Assembly: GCA_026261815.1 (NCBI GenBank)
Contig: JAMPIT010000886.1
Location: forward strand, 19,698,001-19,762,000
Direction of reading: 5' to 3'
Source of the DNA: Monarcha castaneiventris obscurior
Taxonomy: Eukaryota; Chordata; Aves; Passeriformes; Monarchidae
Length of the DNA: 64,000 bases
The notes beneath the pieces are model-generated. The model worked only from the letters and a program-made list of their open reading frames with translations. It ran no database searches and was not told the DNA's origin. Below are positions 13,801 through 26,284 of this stretch, in pieces. Position 1 is the first letter of the stretch, and each line of letters begins with the position of its first letter. The position numbers and the translations under genes are program-made.

Positions 13801-16528
13801 GCTGTGGAGCAAACATGGATTATTCCCTTTTATGCCAGGCTGGGCTGAGTCTATTTCTCATTATGAGTTCTGTCCTGCTTCAAGTTTCCCATGTATCCCA
13901 GTCAGGGGCATTTTAGGGAAGTTTAATAAAAATCTTTTTAAATAAAAAAGTTGGGGGATCATAGTACAAAAGAGTTACAAAGCACATATTAGTATTACTC
14001 TCTGGGGATACTTCTCCTTTGTTGTATGCTTCAGAGATGCAAGCCTGTCTTTGCAGAAATGCTTAGCATGCCCTAAAACAATCCAAGAATCAAAAAGTTT
14101 ACAAAGAGATATTTTGGTTTCTCCATTCTTTTGAGTTTCACATCCTTTGAGCAGTACAACCACTGAAACTGCTACAGAAGAGAAAGTGCTAGTTTTCCTT
14201 TTCTGAATAGAAGTACAGAGACTCCTAACCAAATGATTCTGTTATCCATTATAATTGGGCCATAATATTTGAATTTCAGAAACAGTATTGAAGTTGCCAG
14301 GGAATCATGGTTGACCACCAAATGTTCTCACTTTCTCTTAAATACATATTTATATTTAACCAAGTCCTAATTAGAAGCACTCAAAAGCACAGTGTTTCAA
14401 ATAGGAGGAAATAAACATCTTCATTACATAACCCTGCTCCATTTCAGATGGGACATTCTTTAAGATAAACCTAGACCTACAGAAGCCTTCTCTTCTGCTG
14501 TCATCCCATAATGTGGACACTGACATGCCTACCTGCCAGCATGACAGCCACCACCTACTGCAGGCCTCCAGACTTATCTCCATCATTCTTTCCTTAGGTG
14601 CCCTGGGATCTGTTCTGGAAGTTGTGAAGCACATGAGTAATGCCCTAGCAAACAACTCCCTTCTTTATAAGGCAGGTGTGTACATGGCCAGGTTGGACCA
14701 AGCCAGCATTTTGCAAGAGCTGTGAGGCAGCCACCCTCTGACACAGCTTTCGGAGCACCCTACGTGCGTTTCATTACCTGCAGGCCATGCCATGTGGGCA
14801 AGGCTGATGTGCAGTCAGACACATCTGGAGAGCTTCTTTTTAAGGCACCCGATCTCACTTTTTTTTTGTTTTAACTGAAAAATATTGGCATCCACAGGAC
14901 TCTAATAATTTGAGAGTTGAAATCTTATCTCCATTTCAGACCCTTAGTCAGGACACCAGGACATCTTGACAGCCCAAGTTTTATTATCCAGGTTTATTTC
15001 CCCTCAGTGTTTGTGAAAGTGATATGACAAATCCTGCTCTGTTCGAATACTGTCTTCAGTCAGAGGCTTTAGGAGCTTGTCCCTCTGAATTTATTCCTGG
15101 GATTAGTGAGGCGTAGGCTGGAGAAAGTCTTGAGAGGAGTTTTCAGGACTGAATCTTGAGAAATAGGGGATGATACCCTCCGGTTTTCTACACTTTGGGA
15201 TTTTGCATTGAATTTAATGAAGGAACAAGAACAGCTCACCCCTGTGGTTTCTTAAGACTACAAGCTCAAGGGCAGAAATGCTCTGTGAGAAACAGGGTGA
15301 AGGAGGAAACTGTGGATTAACATATATCAGTGATGAAACAAGGAAGATTAATTGTTCTTCCCATTTCCACTTTAGCAGAGGAGCAAACAAACTATTCATG
15401 ATCAAGTCCCAGGGGCAACACTTTCAGTTCAGGAATTCCACATACCATTTTACATGGACAGTGAGGCCAAATCCCACTTCAGAGTGGACCACTTAATTCT
15501 ACATCCTCCCTGCAACCTGACAGCCCTCAGTGCTGTCTCCCCTACCCACAAGCACCAAAACACAGCAGCTCTGCAGACTCTTGGGGCTTCAGAACTTTTA
15601 CAAGGTTCTTCCAAAGAAGATCTGTACTAAGTAGCTTCCCCAGTTAATGTGCAATCATAGATCAAAGCTTTCTCGCACTTACCACTGGAAGGGGCTTTGC
15701 AGGCTCAGCGAGGATCCCCCCTGTGAAAATGACATGGGGGAGCGTTGGACGGGGAAAATCCAACACCACATCATTACAGAGGAAGAAAAGACTAGTTCCA
15801 TGAACAAGGTCCAACATGGATGTCTTGGGTGCCACCCTATGCTTCTCCATGAGATGTTCAAACTTGGGCAGGATGACCAGTTTTGTAGCCACACGAGTGA
15901 TTATGTAGACTAGGAGATTCCACGTCCTGCCAAAGAAGTCCATCCTGTCTGTCATCAGGGAGTTGAATTCAGGGACATAGGCAATGGGGGAGGTGGCACC
16001 AATCTCTGCTGGGAACCAGAAACCAGTGGAAATCACAGCATATTTGACTTGTAGGATGTGGGCCAGGATAAATCCGCACATCTCATTGGGGTCCACCAAA
16101 AGCAGGTCAAAGTGCTCCCACTGGAGCTTCTGCAGAAGGGTAGAGTTTCCCAGTACTAGGTCACAGTTTTCCAGGTACTTCTCCAAAAATGAAAACACCT
16201 CCAGAGAGGTCATCTTCCCTTGGAAGACACGCTTTATCTTCTCCTGCACCCAGGCATCCGCGCTCTCTGTGCTGAAGATACCCCAGTACCTCTGCACACG
16301 GAAGCCAGGCAGGGAGGTTTCCACATCCCGACCTTCATGAAGTAGCAGCACGGGGTCATGGCCCCGGTCAGTCAGTGCCTCTGCCACCCGCATGAAGACT
16401 CGCAAGTGGCTGTCAAAGACTATGGTGGGCATGATCAGCACCTTGGCACAGTGACATGGCCCCACAGTGAATGTAGTCACTAGGAAAAGAAGAGCAGCAG
16501 GGAATGGTAGCACCTTCATCATCTTCAT
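10838..16528 (-). CDS. UGT8L: UGT8-like UDP-glycosyltransferase (ceramide galactosyltransferase family)
   Basis: Complete coding region, 532 aa (human UGT8 is about 541). Coding exons on the minus strand: 16528-15683, 13060-12921, 12746-12670, 12292-12073, 11153-10838; phases close without a stop and every intron is GT-AG. Seen: signal peptide about 1-27; His41 in FDSH and Asp146 in LLVDP at the usual catalytic His/Asp positions; UDP-binding domain with VVVVSFG, WLPQNDLLG (347-355), FVSHCG (362-367), and YGDQ ending at Asp389-Gln390; one membrane helix about 480-500; C-terminal KKLQ, a KKxx ER-retrieval signal. The family transfers sugar from UDP-sugar to lipid acceptors in the ER lumen; UGT8 makes galactosylceramide. 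Substrate here is unknown. Human UGT8 lies on chromosome 4, away from PIK3AP1/NOLC1 relatives, so this is probably a paralogue; the symbol given is descriptive only. ATG 16528 was chosen because it lies 2 nt after a CTGCAG acceptor and opens the signal peptide. Confidence 0.93.
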
Positions 16529-16530
16529 CA
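15683..16530 (-). CDS. UGT8L: UGT8-like first coding exon: signal peptide and acceptor-binding domain
   Basis: This exon carries residues 1-282, the whole N-terminal acceptor-binding half. The acceptor CTGCAG at 16531-16536 leaves only two noncoding bases before the ATG. The donor GTAAGT follows at 15682-15677. The stretch LLLVDPNEMCGF and the segment YVPEFNSL.TDRM are near-identical to UGT8 as I remember it, which separates this protein from the UGT1, UGT2 and UGT3 groups. An N-S-T glycosylation sequon is present at Asn128. Confidence 0.92.
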
Positions 16531-19500
16531 CTGCAGGGAGACAAACATGCCATTAATGTAGTATCTCTGTCATGCACTCAACAACTAACAGTTGTGATTG
16601 TAACTGCAAGCCAGAAGCTCATGACCTGGGAAAGGAGAGCAGTCTGGAGTTCTTCACTGGGGAACATCCATCCCCATCCACCCTGCCTTGCCCTAAAAAA
16701 AAAAAAAGGCCACAAAAAAACCCCAACAACCAAAGTCAGGTATCAGGGTCTTTTCAGGGGAGTTTTCCAGAACACCTCGTCTCTGTGCTCCTAAGTCTCA
16801 AAAACTAGCAGACTGAGTCACATAGAGTTACAGAGGGTGAGTGGCTGGAGGAGCTCTGCTGGGTCACAGCACCAGCAGGGACACTCGCTGCTCAGTCCCT
16901 GTTTACCGCTACAGAACCAGCTCAGCTGGATTTTATTTTTATTTCTGTCCAGCCAGAACAGCTGGTTCTCTCTGAGCCCTTGATGTCTGTGCAAGCTCGC
17001 AGGGAGGCCTGCAGAGCTCAGTGGGAACGCCAAGAGGTGTGCTCTGGCTTTGGCCCTCACATGGCACCTTGCTCAGCACAAATGGGGGTGGGAGCAAATC
17101 CAGCTCACAGCAGGACCCGCTGAGAGGAACTGCAATCCCAGAGAGCACAGCAACAGTCTGGACAGAGAGCTGCTCCAGTATGGATCAGTCATGGGAGGCT
17201 CTGAGGAAAGGGCTGGCAAGGGAAAGCAGGTGCCAGGATACTCATCCACTAGAAGAAGGTAAACCCAGAAAGCAATCCCAGAGATAATATGCAACACCTA
17301 TGGCACACTGACGCCCCTTAGTCACGCTCCTAAAGCCGTCATCCCCTCTTCAGTTTGGTGAAACACCCAAGATTTCTGTTGTGTAAGGGATGTTGCTACA
17401 TCACTGGAAACGAACGCGCCTCACCCACACCTAGCATTATTTTGGGAGAAGAATTATGTGATAATTATTTGGGAATAGTCAGAAGCAGAGTAGTTTTCTG
17501 AGAACCCAGTTCAGACATGCTAGGAAGCAGCAGTGGGAAGGGGAAGAAGTTACAATGGGAACAACTAGAAGTGGATTTTGCATGACCCCCACACTAAGCC
17601 CTGATGGGGTTGCAGGGATGTGGTAGAGTAGAATTTGGTACAAGATTTTCTGACAGCCTCTCCACTAGTACTTGATCAATTAAGATGTGGGAAGGAAAGT
17701 AACAGACAAGATTCTGCTAAATACAATCTTCAGACTACTCTCAGCAGCTAACTACCTCTAGCCAAACTAATCACGTAAGGGTGCAGACATGGGAGAGCAA
17801 AACTTCTCTATTCTTCCTCCATTGCTTTCTTGTCCCATGTGGGGACAGGACATGGGAATGGAACAGAGCAGCTGCTGGTTGGGATCCTATCCTATTTCAA
17901 AGGCAATTCCTGCTAGAGCTGGGACTCCCACCCTTCTACCCAGGGTCAGCTGTGCCCACACAAGTGATGAGAAACACGAGAAAAGCTAAAAGACACCAAG
18001 GGGGTAGTTGGACCCACAGAACAAGACCTCCAGGAGAATGTAGACCAAGGTGATGGACGGGAGAGAAGAAAGCATAATCTCTGCAAGGAAAGTAAGGATC
18101 TGCCCAGCATACTGCCTCTCTAACAGCAGGAAACCAGTGGGCCTGTGACAAAGTGTTGGTCACAACAGAGCTACAGCCCACAAAGCTGGCCTGGTACTCA
18201 GATTACCCGAGAGGCCAAAGGGAACTTATCCTGCCCAACACCAGGGAAGGTAAAGCATTTGGCTATGACATTCACAGCAGATCCAGGAGCACGTGCCGCT
18301 TCCAGGAAGCAAGGGAAAGATGGCTGACATGTACTCCTGATCCCCTCTGGGACAGCAGGGAGTTAAGGACAGAAGCAGGTATAGGCTTGTCCTGGGGCAC
18401 CTAGTGGGTCATACATGCATGTAAGTATGCCAAGAAGAGGCTTTTTATGTGGGGTAGGGTGTTTTCTTGTTGGGCAACAAGTAAAAGATGAAGAAATAGT
18501 CCAGGTAAAAGGAAGAGTTATTTAAAGAAAAAATTTTGTCACTCATTTTCAGCAAGAACTGTGTTCTGCCATGGACCTGTGTGCCAGACATTGCTGAGAC
18601 CCTCAGCTCAGCCACGACCCTTTGGGAACTACTAAAATCCAAATGACAAGTAAGCTGTCAATCTCAGCCCTCAGGTCAGGGGCAGATGCTGACACAGTGA
18701 GACTTACAAACTGCTCCTGGTGGTTTCATCCCTTCCAAAATCAGGAGCAATCCCTAAAGGTGCTGGCTCAGGAACCTCTTCTCCCTGCCCAAGCAACAAG
18801 GGAGGCTGTAAATCTTGCTAAGAGGTGAGAGGATGCCAGGCTGCAGGAAGAGACCTTTTTTCCTGCTCCAGCTCAATATCACCAGAGAATCTCTGCTCTG
18901 TCCATGCCTGGAGAGGTACCCTGGTCATAGCTCCAGCCCTAGAGCTGTGCTGGATACACCAGACACATTCCTGATTTTCAGTGCTATTGGGATATAATGA
19001 AGGCTAACTACCAGCACAAAGGGCATAAGGGCTCTCTGTCCCTTGTTCAGCAACTAGTCATTGTTGCAGTCTCAGGCTGATAGCAAGGGGGAAGGAAGTC
19101 CCAGACCTAGACAAGGGCTAAACAGCCCAGATGAGGGAAGGCTCAAAATCCAGCTGCTCACCTCCCTGGTTTACCTCTTACTGACACAAAGCTGCTCCAT
19201 GAGCTCTGCAGCAGGATCCTCCAGCCTGGGCAGGTGCTGTGGCCAGTGCAGCACAGGCTCAGCCCAGCTCTCTGGCTACGGGAGCTCAGCTACTGCAGGC
19301 AGGTAGTCTTCAACAGAAACCTTCAAACACCTGGGCATGGGAATGTGATTCTCTGGGAAGGTGAATTCACAGCTTGTGCCTTGACAGAGGTGCAAAATCC
19401 AAGTAAATGACAGATCCCACACTAGGCCTGAGAGCAGAGGAGACAGAGCCATCTCCTTGTTTGGGGTCTCGAAGTCCTGGGCTAGTGCCTACATCACATA

Positions 19501-20772
19501 AATACTGCAAAAATAACACTGCCACTGCAAGGGGAAGGGGTTTGTAAAGAGAGAATAGACCCTTCCCTGTTTTCACGACAAGTGCTTGGCAGAACCACGC
19601 CAGCTGGCTGATTTACACAGAACAATGCCCCAGACATCACAGTTAACACCGGCAGCCAGAGTAATGGTTCAAGAGAACTGTCAGAAAAGCCCATGCCATA
19701 AATGTTTTAAGTTTCACCACTGCAGCATTCAGGGCAGAGCAGGCACCTCAGTAGAGCAGGACCAGAGCCTGCTGCAGTGGAAAGCAAGACTGTCACTGCA
19801 GGCAGCAACATCTCCCCTACCCTGCACACCTGGCCACCTTCAGCTGCTGGGAGATTGCTTTCAAAGCCACAGCGATGCATTGACACTGAAAACTGAGGCA
19901 GCAGAAAGGCAGCAGAGAGCACAGCCCTCTGAAATGCCCCTGAGAAACCTCTTACTGGGCTGAAATTTGTCCCATGATTTTGCCCTGTTTAACGTGTTTA
20001 ACAGGATATGGCTTTGGTATTGATGGAAAATTACACCAATCAATTTAACTGGAATAACTGAGCAGCTATAGCTCTAATTTAATTCAGGTGCCTTTTATTA
20101 GGCTGAAGTACTAAAGCCTCTGACAGCAAGTAGTCTAGGCAAAGAACTCCCAAAAGAAAGGGCAGAGAACAGGCTGAAATGCAAGGACTGCCATTTACAT
20201 CTCTCCCCTTCCCCCACTTTTTTATATTACCTGTTTCCTGCCTAGGACCTGGAAGCCCACGCACATGGGGCTGAATTATTTCCCCTCCTGCATTCTAGTC
20301 TTTATGCAGCTCTTGCCCACAGTAAGAAATGTTTTCACTGCAAACTTCTCAGGAGTTAACAAAGCAGCAGAATTGACTGAAAACAAAAAGCAAAAGATAT
20401 CTTCACCTGGATGCTCTAAACTCTTCCTGAAATAAGATACTGAAGTTGCCTGTTCTGTTGGCTATGGTCCAGAAAAAACAGGACCATCTGCCACCATCAG
20501 GTTGACAGCAAGCCTAGCTGCAGCTAATTTATGGAAGCCAAGACTCTGTGAAAGCAGGCAGGTATGCAGCTCCAAGAGCAACTTTGTCACTGCAAAAGGA
20601 TATTGCACTACAAGCAGGAGCTGCCCAGCGGAACCCTAGTAAAAACTTAGAGGATACAGTACTGTACAATGCAAACATAACAAAGCACAGGTTGAAATAC
20701 GGAAATTCAACCATCAATCACATCTAGCCCAGTGCTTGGTGGGCTTCTGTGCTCTGGCTTTGGTTTATGACA

Positions 20773-20793
20773 GACTCTGGCTTAACCAGAGTC
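20773..20793. repeat. Short perfect inverted repeat
   Basis: GACTCTGG, a 5-nt spacer CTTAA and CCAGAGTC form a perfect 8-bp stem. It has no T-run beside it and no gene end nearby, so it is recorded as structure only. Confidence 0.6.
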
Positions 20794-20814
20794 ACCTGGG
20801 CAAATAACATTAAA

Positions 20815-20884
20815 ACATTAGTATTAGCACTACAGTATACTAATATTAGTATTACAGTACACCAATACTAGCATTAGTATTTTA
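20815..20884. repeat. Degenerate TATTAG/AGTATT repeat tract
   Basis: About 70 bases are built from interrupted copies of 'attagtatta' and 'agtattacagta', in both orientations, including 'aatactagcattagtatt', which is a self-complementary hairpin. This looks like a decayed microsatellite. Confidence 0.6.
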
Positions 20885-22499
20885 GCAGAGAAAACAGTGA
20901 TAAAGAAAAAAAACTCCCCTTCAGATATAAGCACCCCCTGGCAGTCTACAACCCTGAGGGTTTTTTAAAATATTGTTCGCACACTGACTGAATAGTGCGC
21001 AGATGGTCTGCTCAAAACAACATACCTTTCTAGCATTTTTCCTTCTACATATTCATGGCAGCCCATTACAAACACAGAGAATGAAAGAAATCAAGATCCC
21101 CGAAAGAACCAAAGGGAACAATCACAGCAGTGATCAGGTCGGCATCAGAGTAATTTATACTTTTCACCACATTGGTGCTACTGCTGCCACAAAACAGCAC
21201 CAGAAGTGCTCTGGCTCATCTGTTTTGGACAAAGATTGATGTAGTCCCTAAACAGCTCCTAACTTTTGGAACTTTGGGCCATCTTCAACATCCTTCCTGT
21301 CTCTTTAGGTTATATGGAGGAAGTTCTACAAGCAAGGTGGGAATCTGTGGGCTAGCAGGAGGTTGCCAGACAGTAGATGACTGCCAGGGAACCGTGATAC
21401 TAAAGGAAATACTGGTTCATAACAACTGAGAAAAGAAATAAAGATCTGGATCTCAGCTTGTCACAGTATTTGAAACTACACATATCTTCAAGACCTTGAA
21501 CTGGGGGATGGTGTCAGACATCACACATCTGCTTCCCCACCTGGCCTCTCACCATACATTAAATCTGTCTAAGTACTAAGTGAGATTTCCCCCATTCCAT
21601 ATCCGCAGGCTTCCTGTTTGTCTTCTGAAAGGAACAGAGATGGTTTGTGACATCAGGGTGCACTGCAGTAACAAGTTCTTCCGGACAGCCTTTTCCTCTT
21701 GCTTACAACATGGTTGCAAGACAGAAGCAGCTGACATGAGACTGTGCTCCTCATGAGTGGTCTGAGGTCTGCAGTGTGGAAGCAAGTCAGAACATTATTT
21801 GTAATCCCTGGATTAAAGAGAAAGAAAAGCTTGGGGCCATTTCCAAATAGTCATGTGAGCCATAGACCTCAAAGTGAGAGCACATGACAGGGTAATGCAT
21901 TACTTGGTCTTAAGAAGCAGTTACGTTTGTATGACAGTCAAGTTAAAGAAGTTCTTCAGACTGCAGAGAAAACTGGGAAGATACAGGTGCACCAAACTTC
22001 AGAGACGCAGCCAAGAGGAGTGGGGGAAAAAAGAGTCTTCCCATTTACTGCCTTGTCATTTCAGCTTCTTTCTGCAGAGAAGCGCCACATTAAAAGAAAA
22101 GTTATTAAACACCCCAGAAGGTTGTGAAATCTTGTGTAGAAAGCTCTGGGGACTGATAAAGTCCTGACAGACGAGTCTGATCACATTTGACAGAGTTACA
22201 GGAGTAGAGAAGCTAGGGATGAGTCTTATCTTCAATGAAACAACTGACGCCCTCATGTAAAAAAAACCCCACAACCAAACCAAAGAGTTTCTTGGCTCTG
22301 AGCACGCCAGAGGAATGAGACCTGGCTGAGCTGCTGTAAACAGAGGTTGAAGAGGGTTGCATAGGAAGAGGAGGCAGAACAGGAGATGGAAGATACTCCT
22401 GAGATGTAATCTTCTAAAGGAAGATGAAGCAAGTTACACAAAAGCGCTCTGAACGCGTGTCCATGTGCCAAGGCTCTGGTCCTGCTCATGGAAGCAGAT

Positions 22500-23310
22500 G
22501 CTGAACTGGCGCCCATCAGCAGCAGCCTCGCTGGAGCAATCCAGGCTGCACACACGCGTCCGGGCAGCGCCGGGGCCGGGCTGACAGCTGCGAGCCCAGA
22601 ACGAGTTCTGTCCGCGTCTCCCCGGCCGGGCAGCGCTCAGGCGCCTCTGCCACCAGCCCGGCCCGGCCCTGCAGCGCCCACCAGGAGCACCCCAGCGACC
22701 CCGCCGCGCCGCAGGCCCAAGGGACCCTCCTCGCACGGCAACGGGGCAGGACAGCACGGCCCGCGGCGGGGCAGCGCCGCCGCCCCGGAGCCAAGAAGCC
22801 TCCCCGGCGGGACGGGACGGGACGGGCCGAGAAGCAGCGGCCGCAGCTGCCGCCGGGCCGGCTCCTCCCGGGCCGCCCGCCCCCGCCGCGGTGCCGGCAC
22901 CCACCTGCAGCGAGTCCCGCCGGAGCGCGGCCCGAGTGAGAGGCGCGGCGAAGTGGGAGGGAAGAGGGAGAGGAAGGGAGGGATGCGGCCGCCAGCCGCC
23001 CGCCTTCCCCTTTCAAGCCGGCGGGCGGAGGTGGGGCAGGGCGTACGGCGCAGCCCCGGCCCACGGGCCGCACCCCCGGGCTGAGCCGAGCCGAGCCCGG
23101 CGCTGTGGCACGAAGGCGGAGCGAGACGGGGAGCGGGCGGACGGGCACGGAGAGCCGCAGCTGCTGCCCCGGCAGCTCCACAAGCAGCGGGGCAGCGCCC
23201 GTCAGCTGCAGCTTGTGCCCCGGCCCCGCCAGGGCCGTCTGAACGCTGTCAGCCTCCAGTGACCGCTGCTGGGCCCTGCCCGGACACCCCCTGGGCCCCG
23301 ACCCCCTTAG
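22500..23310. promoter_or_regulatory. GC-rich CpG island, candidate promoter of the UGT8-like gene
   Basis: A sharp block of high GC with dense CpG stands between AT-richer flanks, and contains GGGACGG direct repeats at about 22806-22827. No coding exon is evident; the long open frames on both strands are low-complexity Pro/Ala/Arg/Gly reading caused by GC content. On the minus strand, CAG followed by GTGGGT (exon end 22905) is a possible donor for a noncoding first exon that could splice to the acceptor at 16531. NOLC1 has its own island, so the UGT8-like gene is the nearest unserved gene. The strand assignment is inference. Confidence 0.6.
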
Positions 23311-24358
23311 AGAGGAGCGCCATAGCAACACGGTAGTCAGGACAGCAAAAGGGAAAGGATGGTGCGCAAGGGAATCGGGGTGTGAGGGACAGTGTTCCAG
23401 CACACACCAGAGGGGGGATGTCCTGTTGGTTCAGTTCCAGGACTAACCACAGCTGTAACTGCACCACTGTAGCACAGGGAAACCAGGCCTCTACACCAGG
23501 ACAGCAGCTGAGCAGAGATGTGAGCAGAGATCCAGGGTAAGCGTGTCTAGCAGCTGCAAAACCTTGTGAAAGGAGCAGTTTTTCCCAGGAGTGTCAAGCA
23601 CATCACTTTGAGTCTCACAAAGCATCTCCCACCCCAACACTTGTTGCACTTGCTCAGTCAGGTGCTGATCTCCAGCAAGGCCAATGACATTCTTTGCATG
23701 CTTTGCTGAAACTTGATAGTATTACATCTTCTACAGCATCACGTTCAAGGTGGAAGGCTGTGGCAGAATGGTGGTTACAAGGCAACTGAGAGCCCAATGC
23801 ACCTGGTGCATCATCCCACCCTTTCCATAGAACCATAGTGCAATGGGTAAACTTGAGCATTACAGCATTCAAGATCTCCACAAGGCCCTACCACCTATCA
23901 GCAAGTTTCTTTTCCTTGCACACACAGAGGAAGAAATCTCAGAGGACACAGAAATCAGTTACTTTAACTAGGTCTATACAGGGTTTTTCAGTTATGCCTA
24001 TTCTTTCTTCTTCCAGTATGCTGGTGCTTATATGGCCAGCTGCCATACAGCTAATTTGGCAGCAATATTTGAGAAGACCTAACAAGACCTTCTGAAGGGA
24101 AGGGACTTGAGCAGCCTGAGTTTGCTTTGTGTAAGCTTCTAGCATCATACCCAAATTTCTTGCAGTCACTCACCAGCCAGCTGCACAGGCCACCTTTCAC
24201 TTTGAAGGTCTGTTACATGCCTACAGTCACATAAATGAGAAGTGGTTGTAGACAGATGTAGAGACAGTGCTGTTATGCTCACGCACTGGTACCCTTTTCC
24301 CACCCATTATTCCATATCTTTAACTACCAGATCCACTCAGACTACAAAGGCAGCAATC
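23311..24358. other. Intergenic spacer between the GC island and the NOLC1 3' end
   Basis: No exon, RNA gene or recognisable repeat was seen on either strand. Confidence 0.5.
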
Positions 24359-26284
24359 TTTATTTTCCGACACATTAAATTCTCACACTTTATAGACTTT
24401 TTAAAAAACCTCAAAGCATAAAAGCATTTTTAAAGAGTTTCAAATTTAAGTTCCCGATAAACAGAAAAAAGAGGGCAAATGACAAGAAAGATGATGTTCA
24501 AATCCCCATGCAGAAAACACTCTTCCCAACTTCCTTTGGCCTCTAACCTTTACTTTCTTGTAATAATCATGGTCTCCTGGCCCCCTCTGCACTGTAGCCT
24601 TGAATCCAGGCCCCAGTGATTGTGCAAGCCAGAGGGGAAGTCCTGAAAAATGCTCACTGGAAAAAGTTGCCTCTCATGTACATGGGGGTGGCTCATCAAG
24701 TCTCATCCAACCCTCAATTAGGTGACACTAATTTGTTTTGCACACAAACATAGCTTCCTGTAACAAGGCTCTTCTCAATGGCACCCTTTGGGGAGGGAAT
24801 GAAAACATGGAAATCAGGCCCTGCACTACCTCAGTGGATGTTTATCACATGGGGTAAGCAAATCTCACAGCCCACTACTCCATTTCCCAAACATGCACTA
24901 GCACTATTCAATTCATACTGGCTGTGGGCTCAACCCACTGCTCCTTAAACTAGTTAACCCACCTAACAGAGGGCAAAGTATTTGGGGGAATATTTTCTAC
25001 CAGATGCAAGCAGCACCTAAGTAAGGAGGCAGTCACACAACTAAATGAATGCAAGTCCACTCCACAACAGCAGTAGGCCACTATACAGTCAGTTGCTCAT
25101 GAGTTCAGGCTGCAAGTTTCTCAACTGGTTTGTGGTTCCCCATACTGAACATACCCAGTAGTTAGTACTTCAAACCTTACAGCACCAGGGTTTATTTGCC
25201 TTAGCGCTAAGGAGAAAGTGGCATTTTATTTCTCAAGAAGGATTTAACAGATGGAAAACAGCTCAAAGACCACGAGATCCAAGTAAGAATTAAGGCATTA
25301 ATGATACATTCATCTAGACTCCTAACAAGCTGCAGCTCACATTGCTGGCAGTAAGCATAAGCTGGCACATTTTATGTTCAGACAGAACAAAGAGTAATGC
25401 CACACTGCAGCCAGAGCCTCTGAAACAAAACCACCTCTGCCTTTTGCTAAGAGGCCTCTATCTCCTTGGTCTCCTTTTTCCTTCCCACCAAGCGAAACTT
25501 CACAAGCCCCGTGCAGGCAAGTTTCTGTACAACTCCACTCCCCAGCTACACTAATGGAAGTGTTATCAAGAGTGCCACAGCAGTACTATAGCTCTTGGTC
25601 TTTCAGACAATAGCCCCCATATTGCAACTGCATCGATACTGTTACTCAACTACTAAGACATATTTAGAGACTGCTTCTTTAAGTACTGTGGTTAGTAGCC
25701 TCTCCAGGAGCACAAGGAAGAGGAAAGTAGGTATTTATTGCAAGGTGAAACCATGAAATAGAAGAGGAACCCTGTCACACTACAAGGGTAAACTTGAAAT
25801 GTCAGGTGGGGCTGGGGATTACAGCCAGAGTGCTCAAATCAGTTGTTATTCTCACAGTCACTAGTCAGAGGCAAGTGACAATACTTGCCTTTTCACAGGT
25901 ATTAAACTGGCTGACAAAGAAATGGGAGGTTAAAATACAGGACAATGATTTCTCTTTCTTCTACTAGATGGGCAGGAAACCAGAAGTAAAAATTACTGCC
26001 AGCCTTTTAAAATAAGACTGTAGAAAATATAAGTTTTGGAGGTCACCCTAGTGGTGCCAATAACACCAGCTTAAGGATGGTTTCAAATTAGGAGACTAAA
26101 ACAACATTACAAATAAAAGGGGGAAACATCCAACCATTCTCCCACATCCCTACACTGGAGCTGCCTGCTCCACAAGGGGCTAGGGGAGGTAGCATTCCAG
26201 GCAGGCTTGACATCCATAATGTCCATATGCCCATCCAAGATGTTCTGGTGAGCAGATGGTTTATGAATTCCAAAGGAAACATTC
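24359..26284 (-). other. NOLC1: Probable NOLC1 3' untranslated region with several poly(A) candidates
   Basis: On the minus strand AATAAA occurs at 25734-25739 (about 550 nt past the stop), 25225-25230, 25191-25196 and 24359-24364. The first is followed by a C/T-rich stretch that could serve as a downstream element. Which one is used cannot be told from sequence; several may give alternative 3' ends. Confidence 0.4.

Larger units (their letters stand above)
16531..22490. other. Probable 5' intron of the UGT8-like gene; no exon seen
   Basis: The UGT8-like start codon lies just inside a spliced exon, so this AT-richer stretch up to the GC island is probably its first intron. No coding exon with splice sites was recognised on either strand. 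An AT-rich degenerate repeat and a short hairpin at about 20.8 kb are listed separately. Confidence 0.45.

Noticed and set aside
13061..15682. Possible second UGT copy or extra exon inside the UGT8-like intron
   Set aside because: No UGT motif (WLPQ, SHxG, DPN) was found on either strand, and the flanking exons join in frame without another exon.
22516..23403. A 295-aa minus-strand open frame in the GC island, and a 198-aa frame on the other strand
   Set aside because: Low-complexity Arg/Ala/Gly/Pro reading on both strands is expected from GC content. No domain is recognisable.
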